IMG/VR virus record: IMGVR_UViG_3300046471_000161
Location: 1 to 25,413 of that record
Direction: 5' to 3' (one strand)
DNA from: a virus
Length of the DNA: 25,413 bases
Shown one piece after another: positions 7,165 to 13,293 of this stretch (within the stretch, counting starts at the first letter, position 1; every line of letters begins with the position of its first letter). Under the pieces are notes generated by a model, which was not told the DNA's origin, did no database searches, and was given only the letters and a program-made list of their open reading frames with translations. Position numbers and translations under genes: made by a program.

Positions 7165-8449
7165 GATTTGAAACCTCGCCTATGGTTGTTTCTTCAATGG
7201 CCTTGCAGGCCTTATGGTCTGCGGCTCCCAGCGAATTACCAGAATCTTCAAATCTAAAGCCGGTCAATCCATGAATCGCTGCAAAGCCTTTCTGATCTAG
7301 ATGTGCGTGCCACTGTTCGAGGGCATCACGCTTGCGGCTCATCACGTCCGACTGGATATAAACCTTCACGTTGTGGCCCATCGCGTGGTTGATCAGCAGC
7401 TCGCCAATCAGGTGGTCGATGCCGAGATCTGCCCAGCCAGTGCGGGCCAACTTGCGCAGGTCGTGACTGGTCCACTCGCCCTGCCCCAACCGACGAAACA
7501 CGGCGCAGCCCTGAGCCTCGCCCAGTGACTTGCCGTTGCGCGCCGGGAACAGACACTGGCCCTCATAGCCTCGGGCGTATTGACCTTCGCGGTACCGGGT
7601 CAGCAGCGTGCACACTTGCTCCGTCAGGGGAAGTTGATGCTCGACACCGGTTTTCGTGTTCTCGGCCGGGATGAACCATTCCCGCTCGGCCAGGCTGATA
7701 TGCGACCAGCGCGCCATACGGGTTTCACCGATCCGCGTGCCGTGGCAGAGCATCATCAGCGCAAGCATCGAATCCAGCGGCTCGGTGGCCATGACGTCGG
7801 CCAGTTGCCCGAGGAGACCTTCCAACTGAACACCGCGAAGCCGAGACGGCTTGATGCCGACCTTCGCCTTGGAGAAATCGTTGAACCGGATAGCAGCCAT
7901 CGGGTTGGGCGTGATCATCCCCAGCTTGGCCGCCTGCCGGAATGCCAAGGCCAACAGCTGGAACGCGGAACGCACGTAGTCGATGGAAACCGTCTCCTGC
8001 AGCGGCCACATCAACAGGGTGTCGAGTGCGGGCTTGTCGACGCCGATCAGGGGCAGCTCACCGAGACGCGGCTTCAGGTGGCACTTGATGATCGAGGCGC
8101 CGGTGTTTTTGCGCTTGGTCGACAGATTGCGATCGCGCGACATGCGATCAGCGAACCAGTCCAGCAGTTCGCCAACAGCGTTCCACTTCGACAGGCTCGC
8201 GCCCTCCCCGGCGGCCAGACGCAGCCGAAGCGACGGCAGCGCCGCTACAACCTGTTTGTGAGTCAGCTCGGGGAAGGTGCCGATGGGATTCCACTTGCCC
8301 TTCAACACCAGGTACCACGAACCACCGGTTCGAGCCTTGTTGAAACGCAGGTACAGGCCCTTATTCTCAATGTCGCGTACGTCCTGTACGGTGCCGGCCA
8401 CTTGGCGTTTGATCTCAGCTTCGGTGATCTTCACCGCGGCGGTACTCAT
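7136..8449 (-). CDS. Second tyrosine recombinase, inside the lytic operon
   Basis: The 437-aa product begins MSTAAVKITEAEIKRQV at ATG 8449, which overlaps the previous stop (ATGA) and follows GAAGGGGG. A DUF4102-like arm-binding region (LYLRFNKARTGGSWYLVLKG) comes first, then a SAM-like core-binding domain. The catalytic domain has HGTRIGE with Arg239, SHDLRKLART with His329/Arg332, INHAMGHN, and VYIQSD with candidate nucleophile Tyr364. All key residues are present, so it should be active. It is a different protein from the integrase at 23292. Being in the early lytic operon, far from the attachment site, it may serve dimer resolution or a lost module rather than lysogeny. I recall similar genes at this place in other Pseudomonas prophages. 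Confidence 0.88.
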   Translation of the reverse strand: MSTAAVKITEAEIKRQVAGTVQDVRDIENKGLYLRFNKARTGGSWYLVLKGKWNPIGTFPELTHKQVVAALPSLRLRLAAGEGASLSKWNAVGELLDWFADRMSRDRNLSTKRKNTGASIIKCHLKPRLGELPLIGVDKPALDTLLMWPLQETVSIDYVRSAFQLLALAFRQAAKLGMITPNPMAAIRFNDFSKAKVGIKPSRLRGVQLEGLLGQLADVMATEPLDSMLALMMLCHGTRIGETRMARWSHISLAEREWFIPAENTKTGVEHQLPLTEQVCTLLTRYREGQYARGYEGQCLFPARNGKSLGEAQGCAVFRRLGQGEWTSHDLRKLARTGWADLGIDHLIGELLINHAMGHNVKVYIQSDVMSRKRDALEQWHAHLDQKGFAAIHGLTGFRFEDSGNSLGAADHKACKAIEETTIGEVSNHAKRASAWL

Positions 8450-8748
8450 GCGGCCCCCTTCACGGTGAGAATTCCAGCCATGATCAGGGCTTCGTGGGTT
8501 TCGGCGATGGCGCGCGGCACGTCCTGCCAGTCGATCTCGCCGGCGGCGCGGCCGTCGATCACGTCGTGGCAAGCGCTGCACGCGTACACCGCCACGGTGT
8601 CAAAGCCTTTCATGCCCATACCCTTCTGCCCGCAAGGCAGATGCGCGAGGACGGTGGTTTCTGGATTGTGATTGCAGATGCCTGGCATCCGGACGGTGCA
8701 CTCTTGGCCATCGGCCGAGGCGCGAAGCTTCTTCGAGCTCACTCGCAT
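8446..8748 (-). CDS. DUF1364 family protein (predicted HNH-like nuclease)
   Basis: The 100-aa protein begins MRVSSKKLRASADGQECTVR and has CNHNPETTVLAHLP, then YACSACHDVIDGR. Paired Cys and His residues (CNH...H, CSACHD) are the DUF1364 signature, an HNH/zinc-finger-like fold suggested to act in phage recombination. The ATG at 8748 overlaps the preceding gene by 10 bases, and the TGA overlaps the recombinase ATG. An in-frame Met at 8802 gives an Arg-rich, uncharacteristic extension and is rejected. Confidence 0.85.
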   Translation of the reverse strand: MRVSSKKLRASADGQECTVRMPGICNHNPETTVLAHLPCGQKGMGMKGFDTVAVYACSACHDVIDGRAAGEIDWQDVPRAIAETHEALIMAGILTVKGAA

Positions 8749-8948
8749 GCAGGCTTCCCCGTCACGACGTCTACGACTTCGTAGGTCCCAGGCCACATCC
8801 ACGAGCCATAACGCTTGGCCATGGCCTCGTCGGCAAACAGCGCCAGCGCGTGATCAGGCGGCGAACTCAAATCGACCTTGAACGAGCAGCAGAACACTGC
8901 GAATCGATAGGTATCGATTTCGGGTACAGCAAGGCGACGGTCACACAC
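8739..8948 (-). CDS. Conserved-looking 69-aa phage protein, GTG start
   Basis: The reading frame from GTG 8948 gives VCDRRLAVPEIDTYRFAVFC and ends VVDVVTGKPACE. The GTG overlaps the stop of the P-like gene by 8 bases and has GGAGGGC upstream. Its end overlaps DUF1364 by 10 bases, so it fits the packed operon. An ATG at 9044 would place 96 bases inside the previous gene with no ribosome site. I do not recognise the family; it looks soluble, with no motif. Confidence 0.7.
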   Translation of the reverse strand: MCDRRLAVPEIDTYRFAVFCCSFKVDLSSPPDHALALFADEAMAKRYGSWMWPGTYEVVDVVTGKPACE

Positions 8949-9612
8949 GTTCTGCCCTCCCCGCACGCATCGCGCGCAAGTTGGCCAAAGCGGTGTTACC
9001 CACTTCGGGGTTGCGATCAAGCTTAGGCGCAGCAAGTTCAGCAATAGGGATAGAGCCTAGGGGTTCACCCTTCCAGATCTTCCTGCACTGGGCCAAGTAG
9101 TGACGCTCGAAGCTCGCCAAACCAAGTTCACGCGAGAGCAATGGCAGGCCATGAAAACCAGCGGCCGCAGTAGCGTGGTAGACCGCAGCGTGCATCCACT
9201 TGGCCGAATCACGCATAGCGGGATGGCAGTTGCGAAGACCTTGGGCGTATGCCTTTTCGACGCTCGGCAATCCCAGCCCTTCAGGGGCAAAGCACCAGCT
9301 GACGAAAACGCCGGGCGCCGGAACAAATGCAGACTTACTCGCACTCAGGACGCGCATGCCGTGGTCGATTTGCTCCATTCGATTGATCCCGGAGCGCATG
9401 AACTCGCCGAGCCATTCAAGCTTCGAGGCGTTCATCACGGCCTCAGTCGGCCAAGACTGGCGCCATGCACCACAGGCACCGCGAAGACGCAGGAACAAAT
9501 CGTCGATGACAACTTTGGTCGATGGATCAACCTCGGCCACTACTGGGTCGGACGTCGGCACGTAGGTAGGGTCGGTTCGCCGTTTGGCAATAAGATCGCG
9601 TGCAGATTTCAT
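8941..9612 (-). CDS. Replication protein P-like (helicase loader)
   Basis: The 223-aa protein starts at ATG 9612, which overlaps the O-like gene stop (ATGA) and follows AAGGGGG. It carries LFLRLRGACGAWRQSWPTE, LEWLGEFMRSGINRMEQIDHG and a long helical C-terminal half. This is the layout of lambda P/gp14-type loaders that bring host DnaB helicase to the O-bound origin. Gene order O-P supports the call more than sequence identity, which I cannot measure. Confidence 0.72.
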   Translation of the reverse strand: MKSARDLIAKRRTDPTYVPTSDPVVAEVDPSTKVVIDDLFLRLRGACGAWRQSWPTEAVMNASKLEWLGEFMRSGINRMEQIDHGMRVLSASKSAFVPAPGVFVSWCFAPEGLGLPSVEKAYAQGLRNCHPAMRDSAKWMHAAVYHATAAAGFHGLPLLSRELGLASFERHYLAQCRKIWKGEPLGSIPIAELAAPKLDRNPEVGNTALANLRAMRAGRAERV

Positions 9613-10391
9613 AGCCGAACCCCCTTGGCAGTCCAGTCACCGGTCGCATCCATCTCTTCCTCAATGTCACCGGACTTCACAGCGCGATCACGCTTGATCC
9701 ACTTGGCAAGGCGGTGGCACCAGCCAGCGGCGTTGTCACGGGTATCGGGTTTGGCGATGAAGAAACCTTTGAACGAGTTAATCAACTCATCGGTAGCCGA
9801 TGAGATCGGCAAGCACATCAGGCGAAGCTGGTCTTCCAACTGTGTCGCGCTGAACTCCCAGTCGGCAAACATCGAAAAGCGCTGGCGAGGATCTTCGAGA
9901 GCTTGTCGATCCTGAACATCGACCACGCCAGAAAACTCGCGCTGCAGCTGCTGTTCGGTTACCTGATGGTTAATTGACGTATTGGGTGCAGCCGCTGCAC
10001 CCCGTTCTGTCGTAGGTTGCACCCCGTTCTGTTGTGAATTGCACCCCGTGCCGTCATCTGCACCCCGTTCGGAACGGGGTGCAGAATTTGCACCCCGCAA
10101 TAGTTGAAGGTCGTAAACGATTGGGCGGCGGTCGTGGCGATCAATGTGAACAGCAGCGATCGCCTGGTTGCCCTGCTTGATCAGCCCGGATCTCTCCAAG
10201 TCATTCAGTTTGTAACGCACGGTGCGCTCGGAAAGACCGGTGTCCTGAGCCAACGTGGTAGCCGACGGGAACGCGCCAGCACCATTCGATCCGGCATAGT
10301 TGGCCAGGCACAGCAGAACGTGCCGGGCACTGGCATCCTTGAGAACTTGCGTGGGCAAAGACAGCGCCCATGACATTGCTTGAACGCTCAC
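9609..10391 (-). CDS. Replication initiator O-like protein with winged helix and DnaT-like C-terminus
   Basis: The 260-aa protein starts at GTG 10391 (VSVQAMSW), preceded by GGAG at a 7-base spacing; ATG 10376 is an alternative. Residues ~18-75 form a helix-turn-helix of the HTH_36 type (FPSATTLAQDTGLSERTVRY). The middle is low-complexity and coincides with the iteron array at 9996-10098. The C-terminal part (SMFADWEFSATQLEDQLRLM and FIAKPDTRDNAAGWCHRLAK) resembles the DnaT/PriC-type DNA-binding domain of phage O proteins. It would bind the origin inside its own gene and recruit the P-like loader. Confidence 0.82.
   Translation of the reverse strand: MSVQAMSWALSLPTQVLKDASARHVLLCLANYAGSNGAGAFPSATTLAQDTGLSERTVRYKLNDLERSGLIKQGNQAIAAVHIDRHDRRPIVYDLQLLRGANSAPRSERGADDGTGCNSQQNGVQPTTERGAAAAPNTSINHQVTEQQLQREFSGVVDVQDRQALEDPRQRFSMFADWEFSATQLEDQLRLMCLPISSATDELINSFKGFFIAKPDTRDNAAGWCHRLAKWIKRDRAVKSGDIEEEMDATGDWTAKGVRL
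9996..10098. repeat. Iteron array inside the O-like gene, candidate replication origin
   Basis: TGCACCCCGTT-type repeats start at 9996, 10018, 10040 and 10059, with a shorter copy (TGCACCCCGC) at 10089. The first three are spaced exactly 22 bp (about two helical turns). The copy at 10059-10069 pairs with an inverted copy at 10073-10083 to give 11-bp arms around CGG. Lambda ori likewise has O-binding iterons inside O. A stretch richer in A+T follows at about 9961-9985 on the low-coordinate side, possibly the unwinding region. Confidence 0.85.
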
Positions 10392-10437
10392 AGCGAGGCT
10401 CCGATATTCAGTTCGGCAAAACGAGATGACGTGTGTT

Positions 10438-10471
10438 GCGACACGCTTTGCGAACTCTGAAAACGTGTCGC
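10438..10471. repeat. Inverted repeat between O-like and CII-like genes
   Basis: GCGACACG (10438-10445) and CGTGTCGC (10464-10471) are exact complements 18 bp apart, upstream of the O-like GTG. It could be a regulator site or a hairpin in the early transcript. No function is known. Confidence 0.5.
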
Positions 10472-10487
10472 GACATTGTTCTGGGTA

Positions 10488-10516
10488 TTGCTAGAATTTG
10501 GCTGGCTCTGCATAAT
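10488..10516 (+). promoter_or_regulatory. Sigma70-type promoter antisense to the early operon (pO-like)
   Basis: TTGCTA (10488-10493, 4/6) is separated by exactly 17 bp from CATAAT (10511-10516, 5/6). Transcription would run on the plus strand, against the cII-O operon, from about 10523. Lambda has its pO promoter for OOP RNA in the same place and orientation. Confidence 0.6.
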
Positions 10517-10522
10517 CGGGTC

Positions 10523-10566
10523 TCTCTAGTTTTGCGAATCAGCCGACCTTCTCCGTCGGCTTTTTT
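10523..10566 (+). ncRNA. Candidate OOP-like small antisense-side RNA
   Basis: The promoter at 10488-10516 and the terminator at 10542-10566 bound a transcript of about 44 nt. It lies between the CII-like and O-like genes on the strand opposite to them, as OOP RNA does in lambda. Unlike OOP it would stop about 12 bases short of the CII-like stop codon unless it reads through, so it need not silence cII the same way. It is predicted from signals only. Confidence 0.45.
10542..10566 (+). terminator. Rho-independent terminator, plus strand
   Basis: GCCGAC (10542-10547) pairs with GTCGGC (10555-10560), followed by six T. It is strong in the plus direction only; the minus strand shows A residues before the hairpin, not T after it, so it should not stop the early operon. 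Confidence 0.85.
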
Positions 10567-10577
10567 GTGCCCGGGAT

Positions 10578-11000
10578 TCAGGCGGCCTTCACCGAGGCAT
10601 CCATCACGTCTAGGCTCTGCCGAACGTGATTGATCTCCTGGCTGATCAAGTTTTTCTCGAAAGAACTGACGTGGTTGTCATCCAGCGCCTGGTGAACCGC
10701 GATGGTCAGATCGGCGACCTCTTTGCCGACGTTGATCAGCGACTTGGTGAGCGCTTGCGGCTCCGGCGCCGACTTCGATACCAAGTCAAAGCCGAACTCA
10801 TTGGCCAAGGCCAGCAACGGGCGCATATCGCCGGTGTGCAGCAAGATCCCGAACAGATGCTCAATAGTCAGGTGATGCGCCGCGTTGTCCGGGTTTGAGC
10901 GCTGCAGCAAGCTCACGTGTGCCATGCACATCTTCCCGGCCAACTCCTCTGCCCCGCTTTCCTTGACGGTGGTGTGGCAAGCCCTCAAGAAATCTTCCAT
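10578..11000 (-). CDS. Phage regulatory protein CII, CP76 family
   Basis: The 140-aa protein begins MEDFLRACHTTVKESGAEEL and contains HVSLLQRSNPDNAAHHLTIE, the hallmark of the Phage_CP76/CII family found in Pseudomonas and other proteobacterial phages. The N-terminal part should be the DNA-binding region; the C-terminal half (KSLINVGKEVADLTIAVHQA) is helical and may oligomerise. It lies between cro and the O-like gene, the cII position, and probably tunes the lysis-lysogeny choice. ATG 11000 has GAGAG upstream; Met codons 54 bases further up lie in the cro-cII gap and give an unfamiliar extension. Confidence 0.85.
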   Translation of the reverse strand: MEDFLRACHTTVKESGAEELAGKMCMAHVSLLQRSNPDNAAHHLTIEHLFGILLHTGDMRPLLALANEFGFDLVSKSAPEPQALTKSLINVGKEVADLTIAVHQALDDNHVSSFEKNLISQEINHVRQSLDVMDASVKAA

Positions 11001-11081
11001 TCGTAAACTCTCAAATTTGTTTCCGTGGCGCCCTGCTAGTACGTGGGCGATCATTTGTTCAGGCAGTTGGCAATGACTGCC

Positions 11082-11285
11082 TCAGGCTGCCGTGCGCTTG
11101 GGGCGCGCCGGGATCGGACGAATCTCGTTCGCCTCAATACGCCCATCGTCGTAAACGGTGATTTCGATGCTTCTGCCGGCTCGAACCATTTGCGAGATCG
11201 CGCTCTGGTTCACGCCGAGAGCAGCAGCAAGCGCGGCTTGAGTGCCGTGCTCTTCTAGGTATTTGCTCAAAGGGATCTTTTTCAT
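11082..11285 (-). CDS. cro: Cro-type repressor
   Basis: The 67-aa protein MKKIPLSKYLEEHGTQAALA contains a helix-turn-helix (QAALAAALGVNQSAISQMVR) and a short beta strand region (SIEITVYDDGRIEANEIRPI), just like lambda-type Cro in size and order. It is divergent from cI across the operators and is the first gene of the minus-strand early operon driven by pR. It should bind the TAGCAGCGCTGCTA operators and lower cI and early expression. Confidence 0.9.
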   Translation of the reverse strand: MKKIPLSKYLEEHGTQAALAAALGVNQSAISQMVRAGRSIEITVYDDGRIEANEIRPIPARPKRTAA

Positions 11286-11315
11286 GGAATTTCCACGGCT
11301 TAATATCTACCATGA

Positions 11316-11344
11316 ATAGTAGCAGCGCTGCTTTTTATCAGCAA
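11316..11344 (-). promoter_or_regulatory. pR promoter for cro and the early operon
   Basis: On the minus strand TTGCTG (11344-11339) is followed after 17 bp by TACTAT (11321-11316). An operator (11320-11333) fills the end of the spacer and the first -10 bases, so repressor binding blocks polymerase. The geometry is identical to pL at 14665-14693. Confidence 0.75.
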
Positions 11345-11387
11345 CAAAATACTAGCAGTGCTATTTGCTTGGATATCAGCTCTGCTA
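11320..11387. promoter_or_regulatory. OR: three CI/Cro operators between cro and cI, including the pRM region
   Basis: 14-bp sites related to TAGCAGCGCTGCTA lie at 11320-11333 (one mismatch), 11353-11366 (TAGCAGTGCTATTT) and 11374-11387 (TATCAGCTCTGCTA). Start-to-start distances are 33 and 21 bp. A weak pRM for cI can be drawn with TTGCTT (11365-11370) and TAATAC (11386-11391), overlapping the third site. This would allow repression by full occupancy and activation from the middle site. Confidence 0.85.
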
Positions 11388-11401
11388 ATACTCTTGCCCG
11401 T

Positions 11402-12190
11402 ATGAAAATACGTCGCCCCCTCACCTCCGAAGAAGTCGCCGAGAGCGCTAGGCTCAAAGCTATCTACGAACAGCGCAAATCAGCTGCAAAAGCTGCCGGG
11501 CGCAGCCTTACGCAGGCGGACGTTGCTGAAGCGTGTGGATGGTCTGGGCAAAGTGCATTCAGCCAATACGCCACCGGGAAGGTGCCATTGAATGTGGAGG
11601 CGCTGCTGAAGCTCGCTAGGGCGCTCGACTTTGATGCAAGTGAGGTCAGCTCTCGACTGTTATCCACTGTCGCCAGCGTGCAGCAAGACCGCATACAGCC
11701 GAACGTAAAACTTGGCAGCATCGAAATTTGGGACGACGAAACTCCACTCGATGACGACGAGGTCTACGTCCCCTTCCTTCATGAAGTAGAGCTGGCGGCT
11801 GGATCTGGCAGGTTTGCGATTGAGGAAAACGCAAACTCGCGACTGCGCTTCAACAAGAAGGATCTGCGCCACAACGGTGTTCAGTTCAGCAACGCGAAGT
11901 GCGTGAAGGTCGGCGGCAATAGCATGGTGCCCGTGCTGCGCGACGGCGCGACGGTAGGTGTAAACGTTGGGAAAAACTCCCTGAGCGATATCGTCGACGG
12001 TGAGATGTACGCCATCAACCACAACGGCCAGCTGCGCGTGAAGCAGGTTTACCGCATCCCTACTGGGCTCCGCCTGCGCAGCTTCAACCGTGACGAGCAC
12101 CCGGACGAGGACTACACGTTCCAACAAATCCAGGAGCAGCAGATTTCGATTTTGGGGCATGTGTTCTGGTGGGCGATGTACTCGCGCTGA
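11402..12190 (+). CDS. cI: CI-type repressor with S24/LexA-like self-cleavage domain
   Basis: The 262-aa protein from ATG 11402 begins MKIRRPLTSEEVAESARLKA. A helix-turn-helix lies around residues 38-60 (SLTQADVAEACGWSGQSAFS). The C-terminal peptidase-S24 domain has Ser174 in GGNSMVP and Lys214 in LRVKQVYR, the catalytic dyad, and LAAGSG is a plausible Ala-Gly cleavage site. It maintains lysogeny and should be inactivated after RecA-dependent SOS signalling. An in-frame ATG at 11312 lies within the operators and encodes an unusual leader, so it was rejected. No ribosome site precedes ATG 11402, consistent with a leaderless message from pRM as in lambda. Confidence 0.93.
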   Translation: MKIRRPLTSEEVAESARLKAIYEQRKSAAKAAGRSLTQADVAEACGWSGQSAFSQYATGKVPLNVEALLKLARALDFDASEVSSRLLSTVASVQQDRIQPNVKLGSIEIWDDETPLDDDEVYVPFLHEVELAAGSGRFAIEENANSRLRFNKKDLRHNGVQFSNAKCVKVGGNSMVPVLRDGATVGVNVGKNSLSDIVDGEMYAINHNGQLRVKQVYRIPTGLRLRSFNRDEHPDEDYTFQQIQEQQISILGHVFWWAMYSR

Positions 12191-12275
12191 CGGCTGAGGA
12201 CTAATTGGCTGAATATGCGAATGAACGTGGTGATCGGCCGGATAACCCGGTAAACGGGAAAACGCGGATGAACTC

Positions 12276-12488
12276 ATGGAGAAATTTGGGCTTCCGGGGA
12301 AAGGTTTGGACCTTGTTTGGCTGGCCTTCTTGGTGCTGACCGCGAGCGAATCAGGCGATAGCTGGATGGGTGGAGGCTAATCCGGCCGTAAGCGTGTTTT
12401 CAGTCCTAACTTTCTCGTACTATGCGTTTTTGTTGCTGTGGTGGAGCTGGTACTGCTCAACCACTTCTACGATGCGCAACCGAGATGA
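12276..12488 (+). pseudogene. Small membrane-protein gene split by an in-frame stop
   Basis: From ATG 12276 the frame reads MEKFGLPGKGLDLVWLAFLV and meets TAA at 12378-12380. Without any frame change it continues SGRKRVFSPNFLVLCVFVAV to a TGA at 12486-12488. The two halves (34 and 35 residues) each have one hydrophobic segment, giving a 70-residue, two-helix protein if the stop is ignored. This suggests a decayed gene rather than chance, but two separate tiny genes are also possible; the second half has no start codon near its beginning. It lies between cI and the next unit's promoter. The rest of 12191-12596 shows nothing convincing. Confidence 0.5.
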
Positions 12489-12596
12489 AGGCGGAAAGGC
12501 GGGAAAGGTTGTGCGGCATGCGTGACCCTGCAAGGTGCAGGGGGACCAAGGAGAAAAAAGCGAGCGCGCGCGCCGAGGAATATTTTTTGGAATAAT

Positions 12597-12626
12597 TTGA
12601 CTGTGTTTTTGTAGTTGCTCTATGAT
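12597..12626 (+). promoter_or_regulatory. Strong sigma70 promoter for the two-gene unit after cI
   Basis: TTGACT (12597-12602, 5/6) and TATGAT (12621-12626, 5/6) are 18 bp apart, with the start expected near 12633. It gives the unit expression independent of pRM in the lysogen. Confidence 0.8.
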
Positions 12627-12649
12627 TCTCTCAAGCCTTAGAGAGAATC
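12624..12649. promoter_or_regulatory. Perfect 9-bp inverted repeat over -10, start site and ribosome site
   Basis: GATTCTCTC (12624-12632) and GAGAGAATC (12641-12649) flank AAGCCTTA. The left arm covers half of the -10 box and the right arm contains the AGAGAG ribosome site of the gene at 12655. It could be the operator of the downstream HTH protein, giving autorepression, or an RNA hairpin that hides the ribosome site. Confidence 0.75.
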
Positions 12650-12654
12650 CCCGC

Positions 12655-13293
12655 ATGAGCGCCCAGTTATCCGATTCCCAAATCAGCAATCTGATCAAAC
12701 CCTACGAACAAGTCATCGCAGAAGCCGTACTCAAAGGCTGGAAGCAATGGCTTGAGGTGCCAAATCGAGCTCAGTTCTATAACAGAACTCGGGCAAACGT
12801 CGTTTGGGACTATACCGTTGGCGCTCTAGAAGCGGCGCTTGACCCGCTTCCTGGTATCCACGTTAACCGAGCAGGAAACACCTGTATTTTCATGATTGGT
12901 CAGCAATTAGCCTTTCGCTTCAAAAAAGGCGACGAAAAGGGCTTTAGCAGCAATTACCCGACGCCTATGGCTCTTGCCTTCCACGACCCCGAACAGCAAG
13001 TTCTGGGTATTCCAGAGGCAGTAAAGACCGAGATTATTTACATTCTCAACAAACTTGAAACCGAGATTTTTCAAGTCCGCATGGTTCGCAGGGATGGGGA
13101 GTCGGTAGCTTGGTCTCATCCAATCTATGAGCGACCAGTTGCACCTGTTGAAGCTATCCCAAGCGGATTGCCCGCAGTGCCATCGAAGGACTCGCACACC
13201 GCCCAGCCCGCGAAAAGGCGCCGAGCAATGGTCAAGAAAGGCCTGGCACCAGTTAAACCTACTGAATTTAAACCATCCCGGCCGTCGTCATGA
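12655..13293 (+). CDS. Unknown 212-aa protein, partner of an HTH/zinc-protease gene
   Basis: The product starts at ATG 12655 (MSAQLSDSQISNLIKPYEQV) behind AGAGAG. Its first ~165 residues look like a compact alpha/beta domain (ALDPLPGIHVNRAGNTCIFM, QLAFRFKKGDEKGFSSNYPT). The last ~50 residues are Pro/Lys/Arg-rich and likely disordered. I do not recognise the family. The stop overlaps the next ATG (ATGA), so the two genes are co-translated and probably work together. It lies in the rexAB-like slot between cI and pL. By arrangement it could be a toxin or effector controlled by the downstream protein; this is inference. Confidence 0.82.
   Translation: MSAQLSDSQISNLIKPYEQVIAEAVLKGWKQWLEVPNRAQFYNRTRANVVWDYTVGALEAALDPLPGIHVNRAGNTCIFMIGQQLAFRFKKGDEKGFSSNYPTPMALAFHDPEQQVLGIPEAVKTEIIYILNKLETEIFQVRMVRRDGESVAWSHPIYERPVAPVEAIPSGLPAVPSKDSHTAQPAKRRRAMVKKGLAPVKPTEFKPSRPSS

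Noticed and set aside
7580-8671. 363-codon plus-strand frame over the second recombinase and DUF1364 gene
   Set aside because: The minus-strand recombinase has all catalytic motifs; this frame is Arg/Gln-rich noise.
9100-9915. 271-codon plus-strand frame over the P- and O-like genes
   Set aside because: Spans two overlapping real genes on the other strand and lacks a ribosome site.
9996-10098. Possible CRISPR array from regular repeats
   Set aside because: Repeats are about 11-14 bp with 8-bp gaps, too short for CRISPR, and lie within an initiator gene; iterons explain them.
11660-12277. 205-codon minus-strand frame across cI
   Set aside because: Complement of a repressor with HTH and catalytic Ser/Lys; no recognisable protein character.
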